Origin: Bartonella gabonensis
GTDB taxonomy: Bacteria > Pseudomonadota > Alphaproteobacteria > Rhizobiales > Rhizobiaceae
Length of the DNA stretch: 50,278 nt
NCBI RefSeq assembly: GCF_903679515.1
Contig: NZ_CAHOYM010000001.1
Coordinates: 56,194 to 106,471, forward strand
Direction of reading: 5' to 3'
Position numbers and translations under genes: made by a program
In this document: piece after piece, positions 21,025 to 30,649 of the stretch
Layout: the number at the start of each line of letters is the position of its first letter
Numbering within the stretch: the stretch's first letter is position 1
Notes under the pieces: model-generated
What the model saw: only the letters and a program-made list of their open reading frames with translations
Database searches by the model: none
Told to the model about the DNA's origin: nothing

Positions 21025-22542
21025 TCAAGAAACTTCAAAATCAAGAGGTTGATTTATTATTTTTGATAACTTCTTTAATCGTCCAAGAGGACGTTCTCCC
21101 AATAATCCAGCGTAATTTTTGGGAATCTGCAAAACAATATGATCTGCTTTTTTATGCCACAATAAATGAGGTAAAATTTCTGCAACAGAAGCGCTAAACA
21201 GATGAGCAATACGCATGGTTTCACCAAGAATACGTGCTTTTTCAATGATATTTTGCGTTGCTAATTGAAAAATGGGTAGAGATTCTTTATCAACCAATAA
21301 ACTCGTATTGCGAAAAAAAACAGCCAGCGCTGCATAAAGGCGCCCCTCATGAGAAATTCCTGGATAAGACCCTAATGCTATCTGATTGGCAGCTTCATTG
21401 CCCCGATAATCTGGATGTATACGCCAACCAATATCCGCAAGAAGACAAGCCGCTTGACGATAACGACATTCATTTTCAGTCTCTGAAATTCCAAAAACGT
21501 CAAAGGCATTCGTCGTAAAATCAATAAGTTCTTCTGCTTGTTTTGGTGAACGTGCCCGCAAAATAGCCATTTCTGTACACGCAGCAATGAGAGGGTCTGA
21601 AAGTCGAATCGCCTGCGGCAAGCGTGAATAAAGAAAACCTTCACGAACACCAGCACCAGAAAAGATTATCTTTTCAAACCCCATACACTGAATGAGTTCA
21701 ATAAGAACAATTGCCCCATATGATAAAAGTTTCCGACGATTCTGTGAAACTGCAGCAATCCCTCTCATATTATCAATATTGCCACTTGCGACAAGACGTA
21801 AAAAACTCTCCATTTCCACGGCATCAACTTCATAGCCATGCATAACAGGGAGCCGATAGTGTTTCATTGCCATATGGAGCTTTGCCAAATTACGCCATGT
21901 CCCCCCTACGGCATAAAAATAACGTGCCATACCTTTACGCGTACGCGCAACAGAAGATTGATCAAATTGCTCATGTACAATTTTTGCAGCGACAGCACTA
22001 TCATTATTTGACATATACTGTAGCCGTAAACCACCTAATGGAAGTGTTATCCCTTCACCGACATCACAATGATCAATATCAATCAGCTCTAAACTTCCAC
22101 CACCAAGATCTCCAGAAAGACCCTTTGGTTGATAAAAAGTAGAAATAACTCCATAGGCTGAATACATAGCTTCTTCACTTCCTGAAAGAAGATATATTTT
22201 TTTTTGCAAAATATCCTCAGCACTTTGAATAAACGCGACGCCATTTTTTGCATCTCGTGCTGCTGCCGTTGCTAAAGTATAGACCTCCTCTGCCCCAATC
22301 TGTTGACAAAGCGTACGAAACCGTTTGAGCGTTTGCAACGCCATTTTCATCGCTTTTTCTTCTAAAAATCCCGTTTTTGCCACACCATGACCGAGACCAC
22401 AAAGAATCTTTTCATTAAATAAAACCGTTGGTGAGCGAACAAGCCCCTCATAAATAACCAATCGAACAGAATTTGATCCAATGTCAATAACAGCAACAGG
22501 TTTACGCCCTTTTAACCGGCCTTGAGCATCTCTATATGTCAT
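21025..22542 (-). CDS. ppx: Exopolyphosphatase (Ppx/GppA family)
   Basis: Hydrolyses terminal phosphate of polyphosphate; related enzymes also convert pppGpp to ppGpp. The 505-residue protein has the actin-like ATPase phosphate-binding motif VAVIDIGSNSVRLV (about 16-29), the second glycine motif GDLGGGSLELI near 143, and a C-terminal HD-like helical domain with YPGISHEGR. It begins 6 bp after the ppk stop, so the two are expressed together. Ppx versus GppA cannot be settled by sequence alone; the ppk neighbour favours Ppx. Confidence 0.92.
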   Translation of the reverse strand: MTYRDAQGRLKGRKPVAVIDIGSNSVRLVIYEGLVRSPTVLFNEKILCGLGHGVAKTGFLEEKAMKMALQTLKRFRTLCQQIGAEEVYTLATAAARDAKNGVAFIQSAEDILQKKIYLLSGSEEAMYSAYGVISTFYQPKGLSGDLGGGSLELIDIDHCDVGEGITLPLGGLRLQYMSNNDSAVAAKIVHEQFDQSSVARTRKGMARYFYAVGGTWRNLAKLHMAMKHYRLPVMHGYEVDAVEMESFLRLVASGNIDNMRGIAAVSQNRRKLLSYGAIVLIELIQCMGFEKIIFSGAGVREGFLYSRLPQAIRLSDPLIAACTEMAILRARSPKQAEELIDFTTNAFDVFGISETENECRYRQAACLLADIGWRIHPDYRGNEAANQIALGSYPGISHEGRLYAALAVFFRNTSLLVDKESLPIFQLATQNIIEKARILGETMRIAHLFSASVAEILPHLLWHKKADHIVLQIPKNYAGLLGERPLGRLKKLSKIINQPLDFEVS

Positions 22543-22548
22543 TGGATT

Positions 22549-24729
22549 TCAGTCTTTATGAATTTCAGCTTGTTGCCGACGCAATGCAACCAAACGCGAA
22601 ATGGAAGATTCAAAAGACTCATTCTTCCCCGCAAAACCTGTATTGGCCATAAAATACTCCTGCGCATTAAACGGACTTTCACCTATCTGCGGTGTGATAC
22701 GTTTTGATGTTCCATCCTTAAGTATATCAAAGCTTTGTTGATTATCAATGAGATTAGCCACCATAATTTGTAAAAGAATCTGTCGACGTACCATTTTATT
22801 AAAAACTGGAACCAATATTTCAATACGGTAGTCAAGATTACGAGGCATCATATCAGCAGAGCCTAAATAAACAAGTGCATTTTCATTAGGCAAATCGTGT
22901 CCATTCCCAAAACAAAAAATGCGACTATGTTCAAGAAAACGCCCTACGATTGATTTTACACGAATATTATCCGAAATTCCTGGAATACGAGGACGTAAAC
23001 AACATATCCCCCGCACAACCAAATCAATCTGTACCCCTGCTTGACTAGCACGATATAAAGCATCAATAATTTCAGGATCAACCAATGCGTTAACTTTTAT
23101 CCAAATAGCAGCAAATTTTCCTTGTTGTGCATAAGCAATTTCTCCTTCAATATGCTCTAAGATACGACCACGCAATGTTAAAGGCGAAAAAGCAATCTTC
23201 ATTGTTTCATGGGAACGCTCATATTGTGCAATATAATTGAACAATAACACAACATCATGAGCGATATCATTATCCGTGGAAAAAAAAGAAAGATCCGTAT
23301 AAGTCCTAGCATTAATAGGATGATAATTTCCTGTTCCAAGATGAACATAAGAACAAAGACGTTTTCCTTCACGCCTCACAACCAGAGACATCTTAGCATG
23401 TGTTTTTAAGGTAATAAAACCAAAAATAACTTGAACCCCAGCACATTCAAGATCCCGTGCCCAACGAATATTTGCTTCCTCATCAAAACGTGCTTTAAGT
23501 TCTACCAAAGCAGTCACAGACTTTCCCCGTTTAGCGGCTTCAATCAAAGCGCGAACAATTGGGCTATCATTTGATGTACGATAAAGTGTTTGTTTGATTT
23601 CTACAACATCAGGATCGTGGGCAGCTTGACGTAAAAATTGGACAACAACATCAAATGTTTCATAAGGGTGATGAATCACGATATCATTTTCACGAATAGC
23701 CGAAAAACAATCCCCCTTATGCTTACGAATAGCTTCCGGAACACGAGGAATATAAGGAATAAATTTGAGGTCATCACGGGGAATAGAAACAATCTCTGAG
23801 ACCATATTAAGTGCCAAAAGTCCATCAAGAACATTAATACAGTTATCAGGAACAGCAAGACAATTCGCTATAAATTGGCGTAAATGCTCTGGCATTTTTG
23901 CATCAAATTCAACTCGAATAACCTGCCCACGCCGTCGCTTTTTAAGAGCCTTTTCAAAAAAATGAACAAGATCCTCAGCTTCCTCTTCTACTTCAATATC
24001 ACTATCCCGAATCACTCTAAATGTACCAATTCCATGGACCTCATAGTGAGGAAATAGATATTTGATAAAAAGGTAAATAACATCTTCAGATGCAATAAAA
24101 CGAAAATGATTACCCTCTTGAGGTAGAAGAATAAAACGTCTCAAAAGCATTGAAATGGGCAATAATACTGTACGTGCGTGTTGCCCCCTCCCTTCAGACA
24201 ATTGTAGTGCAAGAGAAAGACCTAAATTAGGAATAAAGGGAAAAGGATGTGTAGAATCAAAAGACAAAGGTTTTAAAACAGGAAAAATTGTATCAAGAAA
24301 ATATTTTTCAAGCCATGATTTTTCAATTTCTGAAAGATCATCAGAACAAATAATTTCAATATTATTCTTTTTTAATTCACCACGTAAAACATTCAATTCT
24401 CGTAGTTGATGAATCTGCAACTGTGAAATCTCAGCTAACACAACATCAAATTGTTCCTGTGGGGTATACCCATCTGCACTGCACGCTGTAACATGAGCAC
24501 GAACTTGAGCAGCAAGACCAGCAACACGAACCATAAAAAACTCATCAAGGTTTGTTGCTGAAATCGAAAGAAATTGTAACCGTTCTAATAAAGGATGTTT
24601 CGAATTAGCTGCTTCCATCAAAACACGATTATTAAATTGTAGCCACGAAAACTCTCGATTAATAAATCGTGCTGGATTTTTCATTGTTATATCCGATATA
24701 GAAATTTTATCTGCCACCCTCTGTTCCAT
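22549..24729 (-). CDS. ppk: Polyphosphate kinase 1
   Basis: Makes polyphosphate from ATP through a phosphohistidine; found at the inner membrane in characterised species. The 726-residue protein has the N-terminal [38 protein letters not shown], and the two catalytic histidines in the expected spacing: His444 in KTHAK and His463 in [10 protein letters not shown] (E. coli His435 and His454). The C-terminal domain has RGICCLRP and [15 protein letters not shown]. The start could be Met1 (24729) or Met17 (24681), which has GGAT upstream. It is first in an operon with ppx. Confidence 0.95.
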   Translation of the reverse strand: MEQRVADKISISDITMKNPARFINREFSWLQFNNRVLMEAANSKHPLLERLQFLSISATNLDEFFMVRVAGLAAQVRAHVTACSADGYTPQEQFDVVLAEISQLQIHQLRELNVLRGELKKNNIEIICSDDLSEIEKSWLEKYFLDTIFPVLKPLSFDSTHPFPFIPNLGLSLALQLSEGRGQHARTVLLPISMLLRRFILLPQEGNHFRFIASEDVIYLFIKYLFPHYEVHGIGTFRVIRDSDIEVEEEAEDLVHFFEKALKKRRRGQVIRVEFDAKMPEHLRQFIANCLAVPDNCINVLDGLLALNMVSEIVSIPRDDLKFIPYIPRVPEAIRKHKGDCFSAIRENDIVIHHPYETFDVVVQFLRQAAHDPDVVEIKQTLYRTSNDSPIVRALIEAAKRGKSVTALVELKARFDEEANIRWARDLECAGVQVIFGFITLKTHAKMSLVVRREGKRLCSYVHLGTGNYHPINARTYTDLSFFSTDNDIAHDVVLLFNYIAQYERSHETMKIAFSPLTLRGRILEHIEGEIAYAQQGKFAAIWIKVNALVDPEIIDALYRASQAGVQIDLVVRGICCLRPRIPGISDNIRVKSIVGRFLEHSRIFCFGNGHDLPNENALVYLGSADMMPRNLDYRIEILVPVFNKMVRRQILLQIMVANLIDNQQSFDILKDGTSKRITPQIGESPFNAQEYFMANTGFAGKNESFESSISRLVALRRQQAEIHKD

Positions 24730-25054
24730 ATATTTTTATGAATCTTCTTTTATACTTTCTAAAAACCTTAACGAAATACCTCACATAACATTCTATAATA
24801 TGTTATCACCCTCATAATAACATCAATGTCTTATTTTTATTATCATGTTTCCATTTAATATTTAAAAATACTGAGAACAATTTCCATCTGCAAAGTACTA
24901 AAAACATGACGATTATTCCATATAGCATACAAGAAAAGCACTTTGTCTTAAAAAGCATCTTGCATTATTATAAACATTATTACAAACTCACGCTTATAAA
25001 ATAGAAGAACCTGATCATAGCTGATGAGATAATTTATTTTGGAGTTTGTGCACC
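24730..25054. other. Divergent intergenic region between ppk and the zinc-finger gene
   Basis: AT-rich promoter region for two divergent units. It holds an inverted repeat ATAACAT-N8-ATGTTAT at 24785-24806, about 55 bp upstream of ppk, which could be an operator. I do not see a PhoB-type CTGTCAT direct repeat. Confidence 0.4.
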
Positions 25055-25303
25055 ATGGCTGATCATAACATTCCCCATTTCCAAAATGACCTTGGATATA
25101 AAACAATCGAAATTGGTGTGAAAGAATTTATGTGTGTAGGGGCGACACAACCATTCGATCATCCCCATATCTTTATCGACATGGGAGCAGCTGATGAGAA
25201 AATCTGCCCTTATTGTTCAACCCTTTATCGTTATGTCCCCTCACTATCATACGATCAAACAAACCCAACAGGATGTTTATATCGTCCAGACGAGCTGCTG
25301 TAA
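25055..25303 (+). CDS. Small zinc-finger protein (NDUFS6-like domain)
   Basis: An 82-residue protein with the zinc-finger CHCC domain found in the mitochondrial complex I subunit NDUFS6 and in many alphaproteobacterial small proteins. Likely ligands are Cys27, His36 or His38 in PFDHPHIFIDMG, and Cys51/Cys54 in CPYCSTLY. ATG 25055 is chosen: GGAG lies 10 bp upstream and the in-frame TTG at 25046 lacks a ribosome site. It is 46 bp upstream of the monooxygenase gene on the same strand, probably one transcript. A role with respiratory complex I is suggested by the family, not shown here. Confidence 0.88.
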   Translation: MADHNIPHFQNDLGYKTIEIGVKEFMCVGATQPFDHPHIFIDMGAADEKICPYCSTLYRYVPSLSYDQTNPTGCLYRPDELL

Positions 25304-25349
25304 TGCGTTCTTGGATTTTCTACCACTCTTTTAATTCTGCTTATTTAAT

Positions 25350-26597
25350 ATGAAACCATTTGTGGAGCACCCCCCCATCATCGTTGGAGGAGGAATTGCT
25401 GGTTTAAGCACCGCTTTAGCGCTTGCTCATAAAGGAATTGCAAGCACCATTATCGAAAAATGCAAGCAACTTGAAACGATAGGTGCTGGTATTCAATTGA
25501 CTCCTAATGCAACATCTATTCTTGCTCGCTGGGAACTTCTTAACAAACTTACTAAAGTCGCGATAATCCCACATTTTCTTGAGTTAAAAGATGGTATATC
25601 TTTAAAAATACATCTACGTGCTGATCTTATCAATCTAACAGAAAAATATTGGAAAGCCCCTTATATGATAATTCATCGTGCGGCTTTACAAAAAGTTTTA
25701 TATAATGCAGTGATTGAAAATCCTTTGATCAAATACAAAGCAGGCGAAACGATCGTATCCTCTAGCCAATCTGCAACCAACATTCAAATAACGACAATAA
25801 AAACAGATACAGCAACAAAACAGCTTTATTCAACGCATCTCTTAATCGGTTGTGATGGTGTGTGGTCAACATTACGGCAACAATTTCCTTTTCATGAAAA
25901 AGCAAATTTTAGTGGCTTTATTGCTTGGCGTGCAACAACAGCGTGTAATAGTCTTCCTCAAGACTTTTGTTCTTCGTTACAAAATATGAAAACAATCACA
26001 GCTTGGATGGGACCCAATAATCATCTTGTTGTCTATCCCATTCAAGCATCAGAAGAAAATTTTAATTTTGTCGCCATCACAAATGGAAAAAATTCAAAAG
26101 AAGAATGGGCCCATAAAGGAGATAAAGAAAAACTAAAATCTCTTTTTAAGGGTTGGAATTCAAAAATCTTACAAATCTTTGATCATATTGATGAATGGAG
26201 ATATTGGCCGCTCTTTCACATGAAACAAAATCGTTTTTTAGGCTCAGAGAGACAAGTGTTTGTTGGCGATTGTGCGCATGCAGCTTTACCTTTTGCAGCG
26301 CAAGGTGCCGCTATGGCAATCGAAGATGCCGCTACATTAGCTGAAGCACTTTCACTGAAAAATCTTTCAGTAACAAAAGCACTTGCACTTTACGAAACAA
26401 CACGCATCCCCCGTATGACAGCAGTAAAAAAACGCGTAGATTTCAACAGATTAGTTTATCATGCAACCGGTCCCATAGCCATCGCACGCAATTTCATGAT
26501 GAAAATTCGTACACCTGAGAGTATTATGTCAAGCCTCCATTGGCTTTATAGCTATGATACCATGAATGCCATAAAAAAATATGATGAAAACTTATAA
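25350..26597 (+). CDS. FAD-dependent aromatic-ring-type monooxygenase
   Basis: A 415-residue group A flavoprotein monooxygenase of the salicylate hydroxylase / UbiH-like class. The Rossmann motif is GGGIAGLS (13-20), the second pattern GCDGVWSTLR is near 168-177, and the FAD ribityl motif VGDCAHAALPFAAQGAAMAIEDA is near 305. The substrate is unknown; relatives are annotated as salicylate hydroxylase, but there is no aromatic catabolic cluster here, so ubiquinone-type or housekeeping hydroxylation is equally possible. A C7 run at codons 7-9 (25370-25376) is in frame. It follows the zinc-finger gene closely. Confidence 0.83.
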   Translation: MKPFVEHPPIIVGGGIAGLSTALALAHKGIASTIIEKCKQLETIGAGIQLTPNATSILARWELLNKLTKVAIIPHFLELKDGISLKIHLRADLINLTEKYWKAPYMIIHRAALQKVLYNAVIENPLIKYKAGETIVSSSQSATNIQITTIKTDTATKQLYSTHLLIGCDGVWSTLRQQFPFHEKANFSGFIAWRATTACNSLPQDFCSSLQNMKTITAWMGPNNHLVVYPIQASEENFNFVAITNGKNSKEEWAHKGDKEKLKSLFKGWNSKILQIFDHIDEWRYWPLFHMKQNRFLGSERQVFVGDCAHAALPFAAQGAAMAIEDAATLAEALSLKNLSVTKALALYETTRIPRMTAVKKRVDFNRLVYHATGPIAIARNFMMKIRTPESIMSSLHWLYSYDTMNAIKKYDENL

Positions 26598-26783
26598 AAT
26601 TCTTCCAGTACTTCAAATATTACTAAGGAAAGAGATTTCTTGGTTTTATGACACTAAAAGTCTATCATAATTTACTCAAATAAAAGCAAGATCTCTCAAA
26701 ATCATCTATATGGTTTTCAAAGCTCAACTTTCAACTTTTCCATAAGCAAAAATCTCCCAATAGCCCCTATCTTTAATCTTGTT

Positions 26784-29700
26784 TTAACTCAATTCTACAT
26801 CGACAACACCCTGAATTAATTTCATAGCATTTGCGACATGTGAATTTACCTTATATCGCTTTGGAAGTGCAATTTCGACTTCTCGCAATCCATTCTCTTG
26901 AATTAAAATAAGCCCAACCTCTCCATGTCCGCCAAGTGTTAAATTTTGTTCAATTTGTGGAAGCATATCAACTGTTTTTATAAAAAGACGCATCATTTTA
27001 TGCTGCTGCAATGCTTCTTTTTCCAAAGACTGAATTGTCTCAATTCGCAAACTAACCCCTTCAGAGCGATTTTCTGCGCTCACCGTAATAATAAAAGATT
27101 TTCCAGGTTCTAGCATTTCCTCATAATCCGAAAGTGTTTCAGAAAAGAGAACTGCCTCATATTGTCCACTTGTATCAGAAAAATGAATAATTCCCATTTT
27201 TTTACCAGATTTTGTTTTGCGCACATTTTTTGCCACAACGGTTCCAGCAAGCCGTGCAGCCGTTGCCCCCCCCTTAACGGCATTGGCAAAATTACTCCAA
27301 GTCTGAACACGTTTTTTGGCAAGAATAACTTGATATTCATCCAATGGATGAGCAGAAAAATAAAAACCTATTGCTTGAAATTCTCGATAAAGTTTCTCAG
27401 CCAGCAACCAAGAAGTCGTTTGCGATAAAATCAATGGCTCTTTTAATCCGCCTGCCATTCCAAATATATCAACCTGCCCACTAGAATTGTCATCGATAAT
27501 ACGAACTGCTCGTGCATGAAGCGTTCCAAGATTGGCTAATAAAACTTCACGTGCAATATTAAAACAATCAAAAGCCCCCGCACAAACTAAACTTTCCATC
27601 GCACGCTTATTAACAATACGAGGATCAACACGTGCACAAAAATCTTCCAGATCCTTAAAAATCTTATTCCCACGACAAGCAACGATATGATCGACAACTG
27701 TTTCTCCAACCCCTTTTATGGCAGCAAGAGAATAATAAATACAGTTATCACCAACCTCAAAAACACGATGAGATGTTTGTATAGAAGGTGCAATTACTTC
27801 AATACCCAGCCTTAATGCCTCACACCGAAAATCATTGAGCTTATCCGTATTTGTCATATCATACGTCATTGAAGCAGCTAAAAATTCAACGGGATAATTG
27901 GCTTTCATATAAGCTGTTTGATAAGAAACAATTGCATAAGCAGCAGCATGCGATTTATTAAATCCGTAATCGGCAAATTTTGCTAAAAGATCAAAGATAA
28001 CATCAGCTTGCTCTTTATCCACTCCACCAGCAACGGCTCCATTGACAAAACGCGTACGCTGTTTTTGCATTTCTGCATGAATTTTTTTCCCCATAGCACG
28101 CCGTAATAAATCAGCTTCTCCAAGCGAATAACCAGAAAGCACCTGAGCAATCTGCATAACCTGTTCTTGATAGACTATAACGCCTTGTGTTTCTTTAATC
28201 AGGTGATCTATTTTAGGATGAATAGAAGCTATTTCCTCTTCCCCGTGTTTGCGTGCATTATAGGTTGGAATATTCTCCATTGGACCAGGACGATAAAGCG
28301 CAACCAGCGCAATAATATCTTCAATACGGTCTGGCTTCATTCCAATTAGCGCCTTACGCATACCAGAACTTTCCACCTGAAATACGCCAACCGTTTCACC
28401 ACGTGCCATCATAGCGTAGGTTGTTTCATCATTCAGCGGAACATTTGACAAATCTATTTTGATCCCTTTTCTGGCAACAAAATCAACGGCCATTTTCAAA
28501 ACAGTCAGCGTTTTTAATCCAAGAAAATCAAATTTTACCAACCCGGCCTGTTCAACATATTTCATGTTAAATTGTGTAACAGGCATATCAGAACGAGAAT
28601 CACGATACATCGGAACAAGCTCCCAAAGCGGACGAGCTCCGATAACAATCCCAGCAGCATGAGTCGAAGCGTGACGATAAAGTCCCTCCAACTGAAGTGC
28701 TATATCTAATGCGCGTCCTATGAGCGGATCTTTTTTCTTTTCCTCTTCAAATTTAGGTTCATCCTTAATAGCATCCGCTAATTCCACCTGACTTCCTGGC
28801 GTAGCAGGAATTAATTTTGCAAGATAATCTACCTGACGATAAGGAACCTCTAAAACACGCCCCACATCACGCAAAACCGCACGTGCCTGTAACTTACCAA
28901 AGGTAATAATTTGAGCAACTTGATCACGTCCATATTTCTTTTGAACATATTGAATAACTTCTTCACGCCGTTCTTGACAAAAATCAATATCAAAATCTGG
29001 CATCGAAACACGATCTGGATTAAGAAAACGTTCAAAAAGAAGAGAAAAACGCAATGGATCAACATCGGTAATCGTTAATGCATAAGCAACAAGAGAACCC
29101 GCACCAGAACCCCGTCCTGGTCCGACCGGAATATCATGAATCTTCGCCCATTTTATGAAATCTGAAACGATGAGAAAATATCCAGAAAATTGCATACGTG
29201 TAATAACTGAAACCTCATAATCAAGCCGCTGTTCATAATCTACAACCGTATACCCTTCAGCTAATCCAATGGTTTCAATCCGCATTTTCAAACCAGCTTT
29301 AGCTTGATTTAACAATTCACTATCTTCTAATTCTAAAGTTATTTCTGAATTAGCAGATTGTTCTATAAAACGAGGCAATATCGGTTTTCGAAGAGGTGTG
29401 GCTACATGACACCGCAAGGCAATTTCAACACTATTTTCTAAAGCTTCTGGAAGATCAGAAAACAGTGCAACCATTTCATCTTGTGACTTCAAGTAATGAT
29501 CTGGCGTCACCCGTTTGCGATCTGGATTAGAGATGATTTGTCCTTCTGAAACAGCCATTAATGCATCATGCGCTTCATACCCTTCTCTCTTCAGAAAAAA
29601 GGCTTCATTCGTTGCAACAAGAGGAATTTCATGTGCATAAGCCAATTCAATAAGGTCTGCTTCTACTCCTCGGTCATAAGAGCTATGCCGTTGTAATTCT

Positions 29701-30278
29701 ACATAAAGACGATCAGAAAAAATTTTTTTCAAATAAATTAAGCGCTCAAGGGCGCGTTCTTTTTTTTCTTCTGCCAAAGAGAGATTAATAGATCCTCCCT
29801 TGCCACCCGTTAAAGCGATTATACCTTCACTGTGTGCCGACAACCAATCAGCTTTTATATGAGGAGGGTCAATATCACATTTATCAAGATAAGCACGGCT
29901 TACAAGACGAACCAAATGAGCATAACCGGTCTCATTAGCAGCCAACAAAACGATAGAACAAAAATCAGAAGCACAACGTCCTTTAACCAAACGTGAATGA
30001 TCATTTTCATCACAAAAATCAACGGTAAGCTGACAACCAATAATAGGTTGGACCCCATGAGAAAGACAATACTGCGAAAATTCCAAAGCCCCAAATAAAT
30101 TATTGGTATCAGTGATAGCAACCGCTGGTGCATGATCTGAAATCGCCTGTTGAATAATTTGTGGGATTTTTAAAGCCCCTTCGAGCAAGGAATAAGCTGA
30201 ATGCACTCTTAAATGAATAAAGCGAGGAAGAGAATTTTTATACTCTTGCAGTTTATTTTTATCTTTGACCACTCTCAC
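26784..30278 (-). CDS. dnaE: DNA polymerase III alpha subunit
   Basis: Replicative polymerase catalytic subunit (class DnaE1), 1164 residues. Order of domains: PHP domain (about 20-290, beginning FIHLRVHSAYSLLEGA), palm with GPGRGSGAGSLVAY near 390 and the catalytic aspartates in MPDFDIDF near 425, fingers with FGFLGLKTLT-like FDFLGLKTL, helix-hairpin-helix, and an OB fold with KSGKKMGIIHFSD near 1030. The start is GTG at 30278 with AGGA just upstream; a GTG two codons later is also possible. It is divergent from recG. It is monocistronic as far as the sequence shows. Confidence 0.97.
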   Translation of the reverse strand: MRVVKDKNKLQEYKNSLPRFIHLRVHSAYSLLEGALKIPQIIQQAISDHAPAVAITDTNNLFGALEFSQYCLSHGVQPIIGCQLTVDFCDENDHSRLVKGRCASDFCSIVLLAANETGYAHLVRLVSRAYLDKCDIDPPHIKADWLSAHSEGIIALTGGKGGSINLSLAEEKKERALERLIYLKKIFSDRLYVELQRHSSYDRGVEADLIELAYAHEIPLVATNEAFFLKREGYEAHDALMAVSEGQIISNPDRKRVTPDHYLKSQDEMVALFSDLPEALENSVEIALRCHVATPLRKPILPRFIEQSANSEITLELEDSELLNQAKAGLKMRIETIGLAEGYTVVDYEQRLDYEVSVITRMQFSGYFLIVSDFIKWAKIHDIPVGPGRGSGAGSLVAYALTITDVDPLRFSLLFERFLNPDRVSMPDFDIDFCQERREEVIQYVQKKYGRDQVAQIITFGKLQARAVLRDVGRVLEVPYRQVDYLAKLIPATPGSQVELADAIKDEPKFEEEKKKDPLIGRALDIALQLEGLYRHASTHAAGIVIGARPLWELVPMYRDSRSDMPVTQFNMKYVEQAGLVKFDFLGLKTLTVLKMAVDFVARKGIKIDLSNVPLNDETTYAMMARGETVGVFQVESSGMRKALIGMKPDRIEDIIALVALYRPGPMENIPTYNARKHGEEEIASIHPKIDHLIKETQGVIVYQEQVMQIAQVLSGYSLGEADLLRRAMGKKIHAEMQKQRTRFVNGAVAGGVDKEQADVIFDLLAKFADYGFNKSHAAAYAIVSYQTAYMKANYPVEFLAASMTYDMTNTDKLNDFRCEALRLGIEVIAPSIQTSHRVFEVGDNCIYYSLAAIKGVGETVVDHIVACRGNKIFKDLEDFCARVDPRIVNKRAMESLVCAGAFDCFNIAREVLLANLGTLHARAVRIIDDNSSGQVDIFGMAGGLKEPLILSQTTSWLLAEKLYREFQAIGFYFSAHPLDEYQVILAKKRVQTWSNFANAVKGGATAARLAGTVVAKNVRKTKSGKKMGIIHFSDTSGQYEAVLFSETLSDYEEMLEPGKSFIITVSAENRSEGVSLRIETIQSLEKEALQQHKMMRLFIKTVDMLPQIEQNLTLGGHGEVGLILIQENGLREVEIALPKRYKVNSHVANAMKLIQGVVDVELS

Positions 30279-30649
30279 AATTTCCTAATAAAAACTAAAT
30301 GCCAAACAGCACCCCTTAAAGAAAAAATTCCACACTAACATAAGTTTAAAGCTACAAATTTATCATCCCACGCAGAAAAAATATCTCAATTTTATTGATA
30401 TTTATAAGAGAGTTCTATCAAGAAAATGCTTCTATTCACAGCAAATAAACGCCTCAAATAAAAAGAAGCAAAATACACCTTAATATAAGCCCTTTAATTT
30501 TAGCATTCTTTTATTGTATTTCTCTATTAAATATTAATTTTTTCCTAAAATTCCATGTGTTCATAAAACAATTCCCTCATTATGACTTTATCCCCAAAAA
30601 GCTCTTCTAAAGGTCTAGAAAAAACAAAAAGAGCAGGTTAAATTTCCCC
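30279..30649. other. Divergent spacer between dnaE and recG
   Basis: AT-rich region between two divergent genes that must contain both promoters. I see no ORF, strong palindrome or repeat that I would name. Confidence 0.4.

Noticed and set aside
25370-25376. C7 run near the start of the monooxygenase gene as a phase-variation switch
   Set aside because: Runs of seven G or C also occur in purC and in the SPOR and exported-protein genes, so length 7 alone is not a signal.
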